A stretch of DNA of 64,000 nt from Saccharomycopsis crataegensis. Its lineage: Eukaryota; Ascomycota; Saccharomycetes; Ascoideales; Saccharomycopsidaceae. The position numbers and the translations under genes are program-made. Under the pieces are notes generated by a model that saw nothing but the letters and a program-made list of their open reading frames with translations, was not told the DNA's origin and searched no databases. The first letter of the stretch is position 1. Each line of letters opens with the position of its first letter. The stretch covers positions 335,001-399,000 of the forward strand of contig NW_027043822.1 of assembly GCF_037102585.1 (NCBI RefSeq), in the 5' to 3' direction. This document shows positions 48,681 to 58,301 of this stretch, piece after piece.

Positions 48681-50513
48681 TTACTGAGAAGTCTCAGCAG
48701 CAGGTCTGTTCAAGGTGGATGATAACACTTTATTCAACAACACACTTCCACTACCAGGTATTCCGACTAGTTCACTCTTACTATTATTGAATTCATACAA
48801 CCGATTGAAACTTCGCAGACGGTTCATTGATCGACGATTAGCCCTATGACCAACGGTTTCCTTATTCGAGATCACCATATCCTCACCAGGGAATGACCGA
48901 CTTAGATTATGATACTGCAGTTGTTGCAGATCATTACCGGCCTCTTCCAAAGCTGGGGCTCGGGTTTTAGGAATCATTAGAAATTGGGTATCGATGGCAC
49001 GATCATTATTGAAAATAATGTTCTGAGACTCATTGATTGAAGTGCTATGTGAAAGTACCAGGTCTGTTGATTCAAGTTGGTTGGTATAGAAATCGGCTTT
49101 GGCAGGAGATTGGTTCAAGGAGTCAGTAAGAATGTTATTATGGCCATGAGATACTGAGACGGCACTGAGCAAACTCATCTTGCTATCTTTTTTACCCATA
49201 ATCCTCGATGGTTGATTTGGGTTTGGAATATGCAACGATGGCACTTTAAATTGGAATTCCCAATATTGGTGGCTGTTACGTTTGATGTCGTCGTTGTTTT
49301 CAGTGTTCATTGAATAATATTTGGTGGCCCCCAATCCATTTTGTGGGTAGTTATCAAAATGACTGATACCGGTCAAGAAATTATCATTAGTTTCCAGCAC
49401 TTCTGAGAAATTCAAATGATCTTGGATGCGTCTTTCTTCATCATTACTTATGTCTGCAGGGTTTTTACTCCCCCCGGCAATTAGAAACACGCTAACAAAT
49501 GTTAATACACAGCCCACGAAGAATAACACCACTTGCCATGACTGTTTGCCGTTTTGATCTTTGAAAACTATAGCTGAACCCGTCAACACAGAAATCGTAA
49601 AAAACACAAAATGGGTAGGAATGACTTTTGTCGATGTTTCGATCCGTAAACTGTTGTTAAGGTACTTGATTTGACAAATCGCCGTCAACACAAGTACCAT
49701 CAATAAATAATAGGTCTGTATTCCCGAAAGAAGTTCGTGAGCAGAACCCGAGAATTCAATAAGGGTGGATAAACATTTTGTGGCCATCGCGGTATGGGCT
49801 CCAAATATCGCCACTAATAAAATATTGCCAAAAGTGTACAAGTTTTTTATCTTTGTGGTACCGTTTTTCTGGAGCTTATTTTTCAACAAATCTAATTGGA
49901 AAATCAATATTCCGGCAATGAAAAGGGTAGTGATCACGTAGTATAAATAAGATGGAGATGTCAAAACCTCATAAATAAAATCGGCAGCGTTTTTCTCTGG
50001 GTCTTTGTTGCCATTATTGTCACCACCATTGCTGTTTATCGAGGAAACGATGACCAAAAGCACGCCAAACGACGCCAACATCGTGGCGGTTAAATCACGA
50101 AGTCTCAAAGGCTCATGGAAAATGAGAGGAGCAATGGTACAATTGGAGATGATGGTGATGATTCCGAGCGGAGATACAACGGATACCGGAGCAAACCCAT
50201 AGGCGATGAAATTACCAGACTCGCCGATGGTCATTACCACGGCCCCTAACCACCAGTAAGGACTGCCTAAGTAGTTGGTTTCTAATTTTTTCAAATCGGT
50301 GGTGGTGGGTGATAAAACAGGGGAATCCGATGGTGATGATAGTCCTCCTCTTCCTGCTGCTAGAAGTCGCGTCGCTTCAGTCGGAGTTTCCGGGATAGCA
50401 CTTTGTGGTTGTTGAAGCCTGGTATGGGCGTACTTCTGGATGTTCAAGGCTAAGGAGATGAGGAAGTTTCCTACCACAGAGCACACGATCCCAATGAAGG
50501 TGTAGCTTAGCAT
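48681..50513 (-). CDS. NIPA-like (DUF803) membrane transporter, possible Mg2+ carrier
   Basis: 610 residues from ATG 50513. About nine hydrophobic segments fill residues 1-355. The family signature is clear: first span FIGIVCSVVGNFLISLALNI with the following QKYAH, then SPYWWLGAVVMTIGESGNFI, AYGFAPVSVVSPLGIITIIS and LIFHEPLRLRDLTATMLASF. This is the DMT-like NIPA fold, whose animal members transport Mg2+. A polar insert of about 40 residues sits after the first span, and a hydrophilic tail of 250 residues, rich in Ser and Asn, ends the protein. Most fungal members are uncharacterised, so transport of Mg2+ is an inference from the family. Confidence 0.85.
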   Translation of the reverse strand: MLSYTFIGIVCSVVGNFLISLALNIQKYAHTRLQQPQSAIPETPTEATRLLAAGRGGLSSPSDSPVLSPTTTDLKKLETNYLGSPYWWLGAVVMTIGESGNFIAYGFAPVSVVSPLGIITIISNCTIAPLIFHEPLRLRDLTATMLASFGVLLVIVSSINSNGGDNNGNKDPEKNAADFIYEVLTSPSYLYYVITTLFIAGILIFQLDLLKNKLQKNGTTKIKNLYTFGNILLVAIFGAHTAMATKCLSTLIEFSGSAHELLSGIQTYYLLMVLVLTAICQIKYLNNSLRIETSTKVIPTHFVFFTISVLTGSAIVFKDQNGKQSWQVVLFFVGCVLTFVSVFLIAGGSKNPADISNDEERRIQDHLNFSEVLETNDNFLTGISHFDNYPQNGLGATKYYSMNTENNDDIKRNSHQYWEFQFKVPSLHIPNPNQPSRIMGKKDSKMSLLSAVSVSHGHNNILTDSLNQSPAKADFYTNQLESTDLVLSHSTSINESQNIIFNNDRAIDTQFLMIPKTRAPALEEAGNDLQQLQYHNLSRSFPGEDMVISNKETVGHRANRRSMNRLRSFNRLYEFNNSKSELVGIPGSGSVLLNKVLSSTLNRPAAETSQ

Positions 50514-50878
50514 TTGGAGAGTTTTGTTCCCGAGACCCGGTATACGTAGTAGTTGGAAATGGCTAATGATACACTGGCAAGGGTTCTCTTCTTTTTATTT
50601 TCGATCGCGGTGGTTTCTTGGTAGGTTCTATCGGTGGTGAGGATTGATTTCAATGGTCATGTAGTAATAATAACGATCAATAGTAAAAATAAGATCTGTA
50701 TAGCAGAAGGTAGAGTTGATAAATATCTCAAAAGAGAATAAAAAAAAAGTTCGCACAGGAAGCCCTGGAACGCTGCCGTTTGTGACATATCTTGTTCCTC
50801 CTTTGCTACTTTATCTTGGTAGATTACCAATTTATCTTAGCACAAATCATTTATATATATATACACATATATATATAC
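50514..50878. other. Divergent intergenic region
   Basis: Includes an AT repeat near 50851-50880. No clear exon for the downstream gene was found here. Confidence 0.5.
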
Positions 50879-51403
50879 ATACATCCAATTTCTTCCAAGC
50901 TGTTTATTGCTACTCCCCGAAAGTTCCTCATCGGTCTCATCCTCTTAGCCCTGGTTGCCGGTGTCTATCAATACTCCCGTGTGGCAAAATATATCACCAC
51001 CGTCATGTCTCAAGAAGATCCAAAATTCCAGAATGACCCCAACTTTGACAACTCAGTACAGGTCCATTTCCCCAACGGTAAAAGTGTTCCATTGAGCAAA
51101 ATCAACAAGCCTCATGCCAGAATCCCTGGCCACACCGTACCAGGAAAGAATGACGATCCACAAGAGTTTTTCGAGAAACAAAATGATGCTCATCACCACC
51201 AACAAGACCAAGCAGTACAAAAAGATCCATTCGAAGGACTAGGCCCAGATGATATTAAGGTGGTTTTCCCAAATGGAAAATCCGTGCCATTATCGAAAAT
51301 CAATAAACCGCATGCGGTGATTCATCCTCATTCCCGAAGAAGCAATAATGATAATTCAGGAGGATTACTTCAAACAGGCAATCACCGACCAAAAAATCCA
51401 TAA
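50879..51403 (+). CDS. Small membrane protein with a duplicated FPNGKSVPLSKINKPHA motif; 5' end uncertain
   Basis: The frame is open from about 50792 to the stop at 51401-51403 but the first in-frame ATG is at 51005 (132 residues). Upstream of that ATG the frame encodes a good membrane segment (KFLIGLILLALVAGVYQYSR) with codon use like a gene, so the natural protein probably starts earlier, by a non-ATG codon, an unseen 5' exon or an ATG lost in this sequence. I bound the feature at 50879, where an ATA codon begins the plausible stretch. The soluble part has two near-identical 17-residue motifs, FPNGKSVPLSKINKPHA, about 65 residues apart, separated by a His/Gln-rich linker. Family not recognised. 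Confidence 0.6.
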   Translation: MHPISSKLFIATPRKFLIGLILLALVAGVYQYSRVAKYITTVMSQEDPKFQNDPNFDNSVQVHFPNGKSVPLSKINKPHARIPGHTVPGKNDDPQEFFEKQNDAHHHQQDQAVQKDPFEGLGPDDIKVVFPNGKSVPLSKINKPHAVIHPHSRRSNNDNSGGLLQTGNHRPKNP

Positions 51404-51711
51404 TCTTTCAACACTTCACTGTATATAAACAGCATTTTGTGGTATTCCATTTTGCTTCGTCCCTTATGTCCTTTTCTCTTATGTCTTTTTTCTCCTATGT
51501 CTCTTTCTCTTATGTCTCTTTATCTTACAAGTCTTCTCTTGCAATAATGTATGGATTCCAATATAACATTTAAAGAGCAGAAAAATAAAAATAAAAATAA
51601 AAATAAAAATAATAAAAATAATGATAATAATATACAAAGAATGAAACTTTCAAACACCCAAAAATACCAAATGTTGAACTAGTGAAGATAAGAAAACTCC
51701 GAGTTTCTCTT
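51404..51711. other. Convergent intergenic region with a degenerate CT-rich repeat
   Basis: 51461-51540 holds four or five degenerate copies of a unit like TCTCTTATGTCTCTTT. An AAAAAT run follows at 51586-51620. Confidence 0.65.
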
Positions 51712-52420
51712 TTACTCGGCATTTCTCAAATTTCTCTTCTGTTGGGCAAGATTCTTCTTGATTAACTTCTTTCTTTCACCTCTAGCCAAAGATCTTGGAT
51801 CAATGAGTTCTTTATCAGTGCCAACATGCTTCTCATCCACTTCCACCAACCATTGGTCATCCAACTCCTTGTTCTTACCCTTGTAGCCCCATTTATTGAC
51901 CCATTCGCCTTTCTCTTCATCAAACATTTTCTTATCATGGCTCTTAGTCTTGTGTATACCCTTCTTGATGGCAAATTGTTCCCATTTGGTCAAAGGTTTT
52001 GGCTTAGGCAATGGTTTTTCTCTTGGAAGATCTGTAGTTGGAGCAGGCAATCTGACCAATGTCAAAGAAGAATCCTTCCCATTAGCGGATTCGGTGGTGG
52101 TCTTGATTGGCAACAGCAAGATCTGGTTAATCATTAGCTGGACATTGTCTCTATTAAGATCGGCCAAGTATTGTTCCTTGTTTTGTTCTAGCTGGGAAGT
52201 TTCCACAGGGTTAGGATCAAAGGTAGCCAAGTTACCCAAGTCAAAATTCACTGGGATTGGTTTGTCAACGGTGACTGGCTTACTGGATAATGGTGGTTAG
52301 TATTGAAGATAATTTTTCAAAAGCAGATACATATATATATAGCAAAACAAAGCACTATAAATACTAAGTGAAACAACAAAAATTAAATATCACATACTAT
52401 TGAGGTTCAGCTTTGCTCAT
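51712..52420 (-). CDS. RRS1: RRS1, ribosome biogenesis factor, one intron
   Basis: Exon 1 is 52398-52420 (23 nt) and exon 2 is 51712-52282; the splice falls within a Tyr codon and gives 197 residues, near the usual 200. Hallmarks: PVTVDKPIPVNFDLGNLA at the N-terminus, RDNVQLMINQ, the invariant PTTDLPREKPLPKPKPLTKW, WVNKWGYKGKNKELDDQWLV and the basic GERKKLIKKN end. Rrs1 with Rpf2 brings 5S RNP (5S rRNA, Rpl5, Rpl11) into the pre-60S particle in the nucleolus. A CTG codon at 52114-52116 lies where I recall Ser in homologues (the NQLLSLP segment). The promoter carries RRPE and PAC boxes. Confidence 0.95.
52283..52397 (-). other. Spliceosomal intron of RRS1
   Basis: 115 nt on the minus strand: GTATGT donor at 52397, TACTAAC at 52296-52302, CAG acceptor ending at 52283. 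Confidence 0.92.
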
Positions 52421-52517
52421 TGTTATTGGTTATAATAATAATGAATGATAATAATAATAATACTAATATTCTATAAAATGTCAATAAAACAGTGGAATTT
52501 GATTTAAAAAAAAAAAA

Positions 52518-52538
52518 AAAAATTTTTTGTACCTCATC
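52518..52538 (-). promoter_or_regulatory. RRPE and PAC boxes of the RRS1 promoter
   Basis: AAAAATTTT (RRPE core) at 52518-52526 and CTCATC (GATGAG on the RRS1 strand, PAC core) at 52533-52538, about 100-120 bp upstream of the RRS1 ATG. The close pair is the standard ribosome-biogenesis promoter (Stb3 and Dot6/Tod6 sites in S. cerevisiae). The RRPE overlaps an A/T run, so the PAC box is the stronger half. Confidence 0.65.
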
Positions 52539-52681
52539 TTAAGAAAAAAAAAAAATTGCACTCTATGGTCGGAAGTCACGCATTATGCCCTCGTATTTCC
52601 AGCATGCATACATTTTCATAAATGAATCAAACCAACAGTTAATAATAAACACCCTAGAATCAATAACCCATCACTAAATAG

Positions 52682-55498
52682 TCACCTTTGATATTTCCCC
52701 ATAGAATACACTTTCTTACCATCATTGCACCACTTTTCACTCACAATATAGAGAAAACTCGCCGATAAATGTTGGACAAACTCTTCTAGAAAATGGTTAA
52801 ATATTGGAAGTTTCTCCAACATCAAATTCTCAATGGTGATGCATCGCTGAGCTTGAACTGAATTACTATCCCCGTATAATGATTTACTATCAATTATCAA
52901 AAGTTCACTCTCCATATCGTTGAGACCTTCCAGTAACTTTTTTTGTTTGAAATGCTTTCTTGATGATTTATTGGTTCGTTGGTTCGATTGGATGTATTTA
53001 TGATAATTGATTCTTTTTTCACGATCTTCATTGATTAACCTTCTAACATTGTCACATTCTCTAATACATTGCAATACCTTCATGAGAATATTATTGTTCA
53101 TCATGATGATAACTTTCTTCAAATGGTTGTTCTGCAATTTGACCATTTCATGATAATTACGCTGCTTATTGGGATCGAGGTGCTCAATAGCCAACACCAG
53201 GATAAAGTCCTCACAAATCAATACATTCCGCTTCATTAATGTATCCAATTGTTGCATGAAATTAAGAATATCCTCTTGAAGCTCTTTAACCTTTTCGTAC
53301 TTATATTTGAACTCAATCGCCAAGTTGACAAACGTTTTTCTATTGGCAGGGACATTCTGGAGTTTGGACAGTTCAATGTGAAACGCGCTCAAGTTCTTGG
53401 CCCTTCTCAGTTTATTCTTTGGTTTCAACTCAGTACTACCATCCTCATTAATGATCCCTTCCGAATTTTTTTCATCTTGGCTAGATGATTTCGAAATGAA
53501 TGTTTTAATCGACAATTCTGAAATTGATTTGGAAATTTGGTGATGGGTGTATTTGGGAATGGAAAAATTATTGGTATCATTAATCTTTTTCGGGATTTTG
53601 TTGAATGGGGATTTGAAACTATGTCGATGAGAATTGATATCATTGGTGATTTCCTCGATAATTTTCCGAGACCTTTCCAAATTCATGATTGGTTCTTTAT
53701 TGAATAGCTGTGGTGATTTCTTGGTGTGACTGATCAATTGGTCGATCAATATTTTGTACTTGAGCAATCTTTGTACTGGCTTGATCATCAAGCTTTCCAA
53801 GTCCCAGGCAGAAGTCCCTGAGGTTTGAGAAATGATGGTGCTTTCATGATACCATTTACCAAACATTGGCCCCCCGGAAATATTCAATTTATCTAACAAT
53901 AATTTTTGACGAGCTTTAGAATTCTTGATAAACGCGGCGTAATTGTCAGAAAACCTATACCGTGCGCCAGTGAAATAATTCAAAAGGAGTTTGCCGACGT
54001 CTATCTCGCTTGTTTTCATAGTGGTAACTAATTGTTTTAGCTTCTCCGAGGTGAGGTTATTCGCTGAAAATTTTTCGGATATGAACGAGTTCAAACTGCT
54101 TTCTTTCGAGACCAATGATAATAGCGTCACACTTTGATCCCAATCTACTTGACCTCCCAATTGTTTGAACTCCCCAACCGCCAGTTTCATAAACCCTTCA
54201 CACATATCGGCAATATCTTCAACATTTCCAAATAACAAATTCTTATCATTCTCACTCAAGATGTACCGGTAAGTATCCTGATCAAGTCCTTTATAATACA
54301 CATCAACGATGATTTTGAGATCGTTATAATATGCTAACTCAGTGTCAAAGAGTTCAAGGAGACATCTATCATATAATGTCAACAAGTTAGGATCCAGACC
54401 AATATCCATCAGTTCCCTGTAATCTTGGTGGGAAAAAATTGATTTTTCTGGTGATGGGCTAGATGTTGGGTGGTGTGTATCGTAAATCACCGAAAATGCC
54501 CCCGGGATCCTTGGTGGAGTTTTTGGCAATTCTTTGGAATCATTATGTTGCTTTTTTTCTGAAGATTGGATAGATTTTGGTTTCACAATGGTGGAAATGT
54601 TCACGGGTTTAAGCTCAATAACTTTCGCTGGGGTAGCCAAAGCTTCTTGTTGCACCGGTTCTATTGGGTTTTCATTCTCGTCCTCCGAAAAACTTTCATT
54701 CTCATCTATCATTTGAATATCATCTGATAAGATTTTTTTGTTGCGAGATGAGCAATCTTCTGGTTTGATTTCGATTATTTGATTATTGGTGAACTTAAAA
54801 TTATTGCCCACGTAATCGTCAGTGAATTTTGGGAACTGAAACTTGAACTCTTCAAATGGGGTTTTATAAGGATTGAGGTTGGAAATGGTGTATTCAGAAA
54901 CCGTTTCGGGATCGGTGGTGAACTCTTTAGTGATAGAAGTAAATGATGAGGATTGGTGATGATCTTCAATCTTGAGAGTTGGACTGGAAATTACCGTTGA
55001 TTGCACCAACGATCTGGGGATCTTGATTTTAGATTGAAAGTTCTTGTAATAAATCATACTATTCAATATCAAATTGGGGGCAGTGAACCGTGAATCTTCC
55101 AATTTCAACGACCTGGGTCTCTTTTTTGCTCCATCGTATACCAAATCCCGTTTATCGTTCACGTCCTCCCAATTCGGGAAATAATGATGCTTTTCACCAT
55201 ATTTTTCAGACCCAGAATTCTCGAAATACTCATTATAGATCTCATTTCTCCAATTGTCATTCTTCAACCAGGTAGGACAATATTTATCATCTTCTGCTGT
55301 CGTAATGTGATGTCCATCTTCATACATCACTACCACATTGGATGGGGTGGTCGGGGATAAGTTGAGTTTCTTATACGTTGGGGTTAGGCAAATGACAATA
55401 TTATCGAGGAAACTTGGTCGGGTAGGTTTTGAATAATCAGAGTATTTGGATGAGGAGACAGAAGTCATTGAATGTCCGTAAGATTGCAGTGCCATCAT
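52682..55498 (-). CDS. Rho guanine-nucleotide exchange factor with DH and BAR domains (Fus2/Gef1-like)
   Basis: 938 residues from ATG 55498 (the next codon is also ATG); the frame is open further but with no ATG. The N-terminal 360 residues are disordered. A DH domain lies at about 368-620: YDRCLLELFDTELAYYNDLK opens helix 1, LESLMIKPVQRLLKYKILID is the signature DH helix with PVQRLLKY. From about 690 to 915 comes a helical BAR-type region (LQEDILNFMQQLDTLMKRNV, LIEDREKR-like helices) instead of the PH domain usual after DH. DH plus BAR without PH is the layout of yeast Fus2 and fission-yeast Gef1 and of animal Tuba, which activate Cdc42. Role in polarity or cell fusion is inferred; length exceeds Fus2 (677). 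Confidence 0.85.
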   Translation of the reverse strand: MMALQSYGHSMTSVSSSKYSDYSKPTRPSFLDNIVICLTPTYKKLNLSPTTPSNVVVMYEDGHHITTAEDDKYCPTWLKNDNWRNEIYNEYFENSGSEKYGEKHHYFPNWEDVNDKRDLVYDGAKKRPRSLKLEDSRFTAPNLILNSMIYYKNFQSKIKIPRSLVQSTVISSPTLKIEDHHQSSSFTSITKEFTTDPETVSEYTISNLNPYKTPFEEFKFQFPKFTDDYVGNNFKFTNNQIIEIKPEDCSSRNKKILSDDIQMIDENESFSEDENENPIEPVQQEALATPAKVIELKPVNISTIVKPKSIQSSEKKQHNDSKELPKTPPRIPGAFSVIYDTHHPTSSPSPEKSIFSHQDYRELMDIGLDPNLLTLYDRCLLELFDTELAYYNDLKIIVDVYYKGLDQDTYRYILSENDKNLLFGNVEDIADMCEGFMKLAVGEFKQLGGQVDWDQSVTLLSLVSKESSLNSFISEKFSANNLTSEKLKQLVTTMKTSEIDVGKLLLNYFTGARYRFSDNYAAFIKNSKARQKLLLDKLNISGGPMFGKWYHESTIISQTSGTSAWDLESLMIKPVQRLLKYKILIDQLISHTKKSPQLFNKEPIMNLERSRKIIEEITNDINSHRHSFKSPFNKIPKKINDTNNFSIPKYTHHQISKSISELSIKTFISKSSSQDEKNSEGIINEDGSTELKPKNKLRRAKNLSAFHIELSKLQNVPANRKTFVNLAIEFKYKYEKVKELQEDILNFMQQLDTLMKRNVLICEDFILVLAIEHLDPNKQRNYHEMVKLQNNHLKKVIIMMNNNILMKVLQCIRECDNVRRLINEDREKRINYHKYIQSNQRTNKSSRKHFKQKKLLEGLNDMESELLIIDSKSLYGDSNSVQAQRCITIENLMLEKLPIFNHFLEEFVQHLSASFLYIVSEKWCNDGKKVYSMGKYQR

Positions 55499-56156
55499 AC
55501 GCCGAATTGTTAACAATAATATAGATATATCAGTGATATAAACAAAATCGAAGATTTTAGAAGAAAGAAAAGATGAGAAAAGGAGAAATATTTTGAGAAA
55601 ACTGGATCTTCGGTGATTAACATGGTTTCTGGAGCAATCACTGGATTTTCTTTTGACAGGTAGAAAAACCCTGGAATGCTGCAAAAAAAAAAAAAATTAA
55701 GTGGATTATTTCAACGGAGGACATTGTCTCGTCTACTAAAAAAAGAAATCTTTGATAAGAGATCTGAGTGATATTAGTCATTTATTTCAGGGGTTTCAGC
55801 TGAAAATTATTTATATATAAACACATAAATTAAGGATAGTGATGTCAAATGTGTGGGAGTGCCTGCCTGCCCTTATTCGTTACACTAAGATCTTCTCTTG
55901 TCTAGGAGATCATTACCTCTATTAACTGATTTGTTAATATAAAATTTTTAATCATTTAATGAGAAAGTACAATATTGTATTTATTTTGCTATATATTTCG
56001 ATTTTTGACATTTGATGTTTATGGAACATAGGGTAAACGACCCCATATTAGGGCATCTCACTCAAAAGAAAATAAAAACTCTAGAGACAATTTTTTTTTT
56101 TTTTTTTTTTTTTGGAGGGGGAGATCAAATAGATAAGTTACAACCCATCGATAGAT
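55499..56156. other. Divergent intergenic region
   Basis: 0.66 kb with an A run (55682-55695) and a long T run (56091-56113). Nothing else seen. Confidence 0.6.
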
Positions 56157-57608
56157 ATGGATCAAAAGGTGACTATAGGGGATTTGCAGCTAGAATCTGG
56201 GGATGGAAGATATCCCAATCAATACCCTAACAAGTTTCAATGTCACAGCATCAATTGTGTGCTTCTTAATGTCAACTCCAAAAGTTTCACCCGACCATTA
56301 GCCCAGCTATACTTCACAGATTTCCAACATAACTCATTGATTAGCCCTCAAGGGTCTAGTGATTTTGAATTCAGCTTGGGGAATGAGATACTTGTCCACC
56401 ATCAGGTTCTTGCTGGACAAATGCAGTTTCGAAAATATAAGGCGTTATGTGCCGATCAACTACGATATTTCATGAGCTTTGGTACCAAAGAATATGATTC
56501 CACCCGCGATGTGGAGAGAGATCCAAGTCATGAAGGAACGTTGAAACGGCTATCACAAGACCGGGATAATTTCTTCAACTACCAAAGCATGGCGTATAAC
56601 TACCATTTCGGGTTGTTTTGTAACATTGTAATTAGCAATTTGAAATCGTACCAAGGGGTCTTGGAGTGTGATATCGAATCATTAACGGTAATTGGAGACA
56701 GATGTTATGGCTGGACCCCTACCACCGAACAGCAACTAGTGAATAAATATGGATCGTCAATAATCGAAGTGATGAGATATTATTTGGCATTGGCTGGAAA
56801 GAAATATTTAAAAGAAAATCAACGATACTTGAAGAAAGCAGTACCCACAACATTATTACCATCATGGCTACAGCCTCCCGTTAGTATTGCAGAAGAGTCG
56901 CATAGTATGATGGATATAGAACTCGATAAGGTTTACAATTCTGGTGGAAATAATACTGCCAATGGAACTACAATAAAACCGTTAAAGAAAGATACTTTGC
57001 GGAAATTGGATGAGTTAGAAAAAGATGATTGTGGCAGCGATAATGAAAGTGATATCCTAGAAATCAGCGAGGATGAAATAAATAGGTCTTTGGTGACGGG
57101 AAGCCAAGAGTTCCAAGATTTTGCGACCATTGCTCCAGGGGATATTCAACAGATCAAGAATGATCCTGATTCACTTGAAGAAAACAAGGAGTATATTATT
57201 AGAGGCAAAATTGTGGATTTTAATCATGACAGCGAGGTGATTGCTTATAAAGATAGTATTACGGATATTCCAAAATTGAAAACCGTGAAGATTCTAATTA
57301 CTGATGCGTTCAACGGTGACGAATGTGATAAAGAAGATCTTGTCCAATTTGAGATCTGCGATTCTAATACTCTTGAACTCGAACTCGATGCGATAGAGGA
57401 TATTTTGGAGTTTTTTGAAGTTACAGAGATCGAAGAACTTTACGTGAAGCAAAGCGAGTTGGTGAAGAAAGTGGATTCACTTATCGAGCGGAGTTTTAGT
57501 GCGGCACATTTACATCAAAAAATTGAGTTTAAAGTGTATAAAAAGCCACATAAATCGTTGGGTTATTCATGGGGAGTTCGTGGTCTCAAAATGGGCCTAT
57601 TGGGATGA
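56157..57608 (+). CDS. Probable OB-fold protein, possibly telomeric (Cdc13/Pot1/Stn1-like)
   Basis: 483 residues from ATG 56157. The N-terminal half reads like an OB fold: NKFQCHSINCVLLNVNS, then PLAQLYFTDFQHN, whose strand-turn LYFTDFxxN recalls the second strand of telomere-end OB folds, and later CNIVISNLKSYQGVLECDI. An acidic linker (about 270-325) follows. A second OB-like part is at 340-483: NKEYIIRGKIVDFNHDSEVI, then KTVKILITDAFNGDECDKED and a terminal strand and helix (HQKIEFKVYKKPHKSLGYSW). Two OB folds joined by an acidic linker would suit the small Cdc13-type proteins of CUG-Ser yeasts or another single-strand-DNA protein. No decisive motif is present, so the assignment is tentative; the gene itself is solid. 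Confidence 0.6.
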   Translation: MDQKVTIGDLQLESGDGRYPNQYPNKFQCHSINCVLLNVNSKSFTRPLAQLYFTDFQHNSLISPQGSSDFEFSLGNEILVHHQVLAGQMQFRKYKALCADQLRYFMSFGTKEYDSTRDVERDPSHEGTLKRLSQDRDNFFNYQSMAYNYHFGLFCNIVISNLKSYQGVLECDIESLTVIGDRCYGWTPTTEQQLVNKYGSSIIEVMRYYLALAGKKYLKENQRYLKKAVPTTLLPSWLQPPVSIAEESHSMMDIELDKVYNSGGNNTANGTTIKPLKKDTLRKLDELEKDDCGSDNESDILEISEDEINRSLVTGSQEFQDFATIAPGDIQQIKNDPDSLEENKEYIIRGKIVDFNHDSEVIAYKDSITDIPKLKTVKILITDAFNGDECDKEDLVQFEICDSNTLELELDAIEDILEFFEVTEIEELYVKQSELVKKVDSLIERSFSAAHLHQKIEFKVYKKPHKSLGYSWGVRGLKMGLLG

Positions 57609-58301
57609 GCATGATAAACGGTAGATGTATTATTTACGAATTTCAATAGCTAGGGTGTTTTTTTTTTTTTTTTTTTTTTTTTTTTATTTTTTTTTTCTTA
57701 GTTGACTAATGCAGATCAAGGATGTTAAAGGAATTTGAGGAGTCCGATAATTATGATAAAATATGTCATACAGGTAATTTATCCGTAGAAATCATAAAAA
57801 AATATCGCATGGTTAAGTTATGCGCGGTAGGCATAAGTTTCTAATTTACGGTAGGCAGAAGTTTCAAAATATAGACTAGCAATTTCTGATAGCCTTTTTT
57901 TTTTTTTTTTGTGAGTATGGGGTTGCTGTTAACCACTACCGAATTTTTTTGGGCGACGACGTGCATTAAGGATGGTGGTGATGATTATCACAAAAAGAAC
58001 TGGAACTTTTAAGACTTACATTGCTGAAACATGTATAGGGTTACGGGGTATCACTTGAAGGATAAGTGGAGCAGCTATTTATAAGGAGAAGGAGCATGGT
58101 ATATGAAGATGGAATGATTCTTATTCTTTAGTGAATAACAGTTGTTCAATAGTCATATATCGCCGTAGATTCGCGGCGTACGAACCCTGAAGTCGAAAAA
58201 AAAAAAAAGGAAAAGCCAATCAAAAAAAGAAAAAAAGAAAAAGAAAAAAAAAGGATAAATACTTCAGAACCAATAAAAAGCAGAGAGTTTATGCTGTAAC
58301 C
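57609..58301. other. Intergenic region
   Basis: Contains a T27 run (57659-57685), a T16 run (57897-57911) and a 17-bp direct repeat (57825-57841 and 57849-57865, one mismatch). No large gene; the microprotein gene begins at 58302. Confidence 0.6.

Noticed and set aside
50560-50620. A signal-peptide-like frame upstream of the duplicated-motif gene as its missing first exon
   Set aside because: No TACTAAC branch site follows, and the peptide would put a second hydrophobic segment before the existing one.
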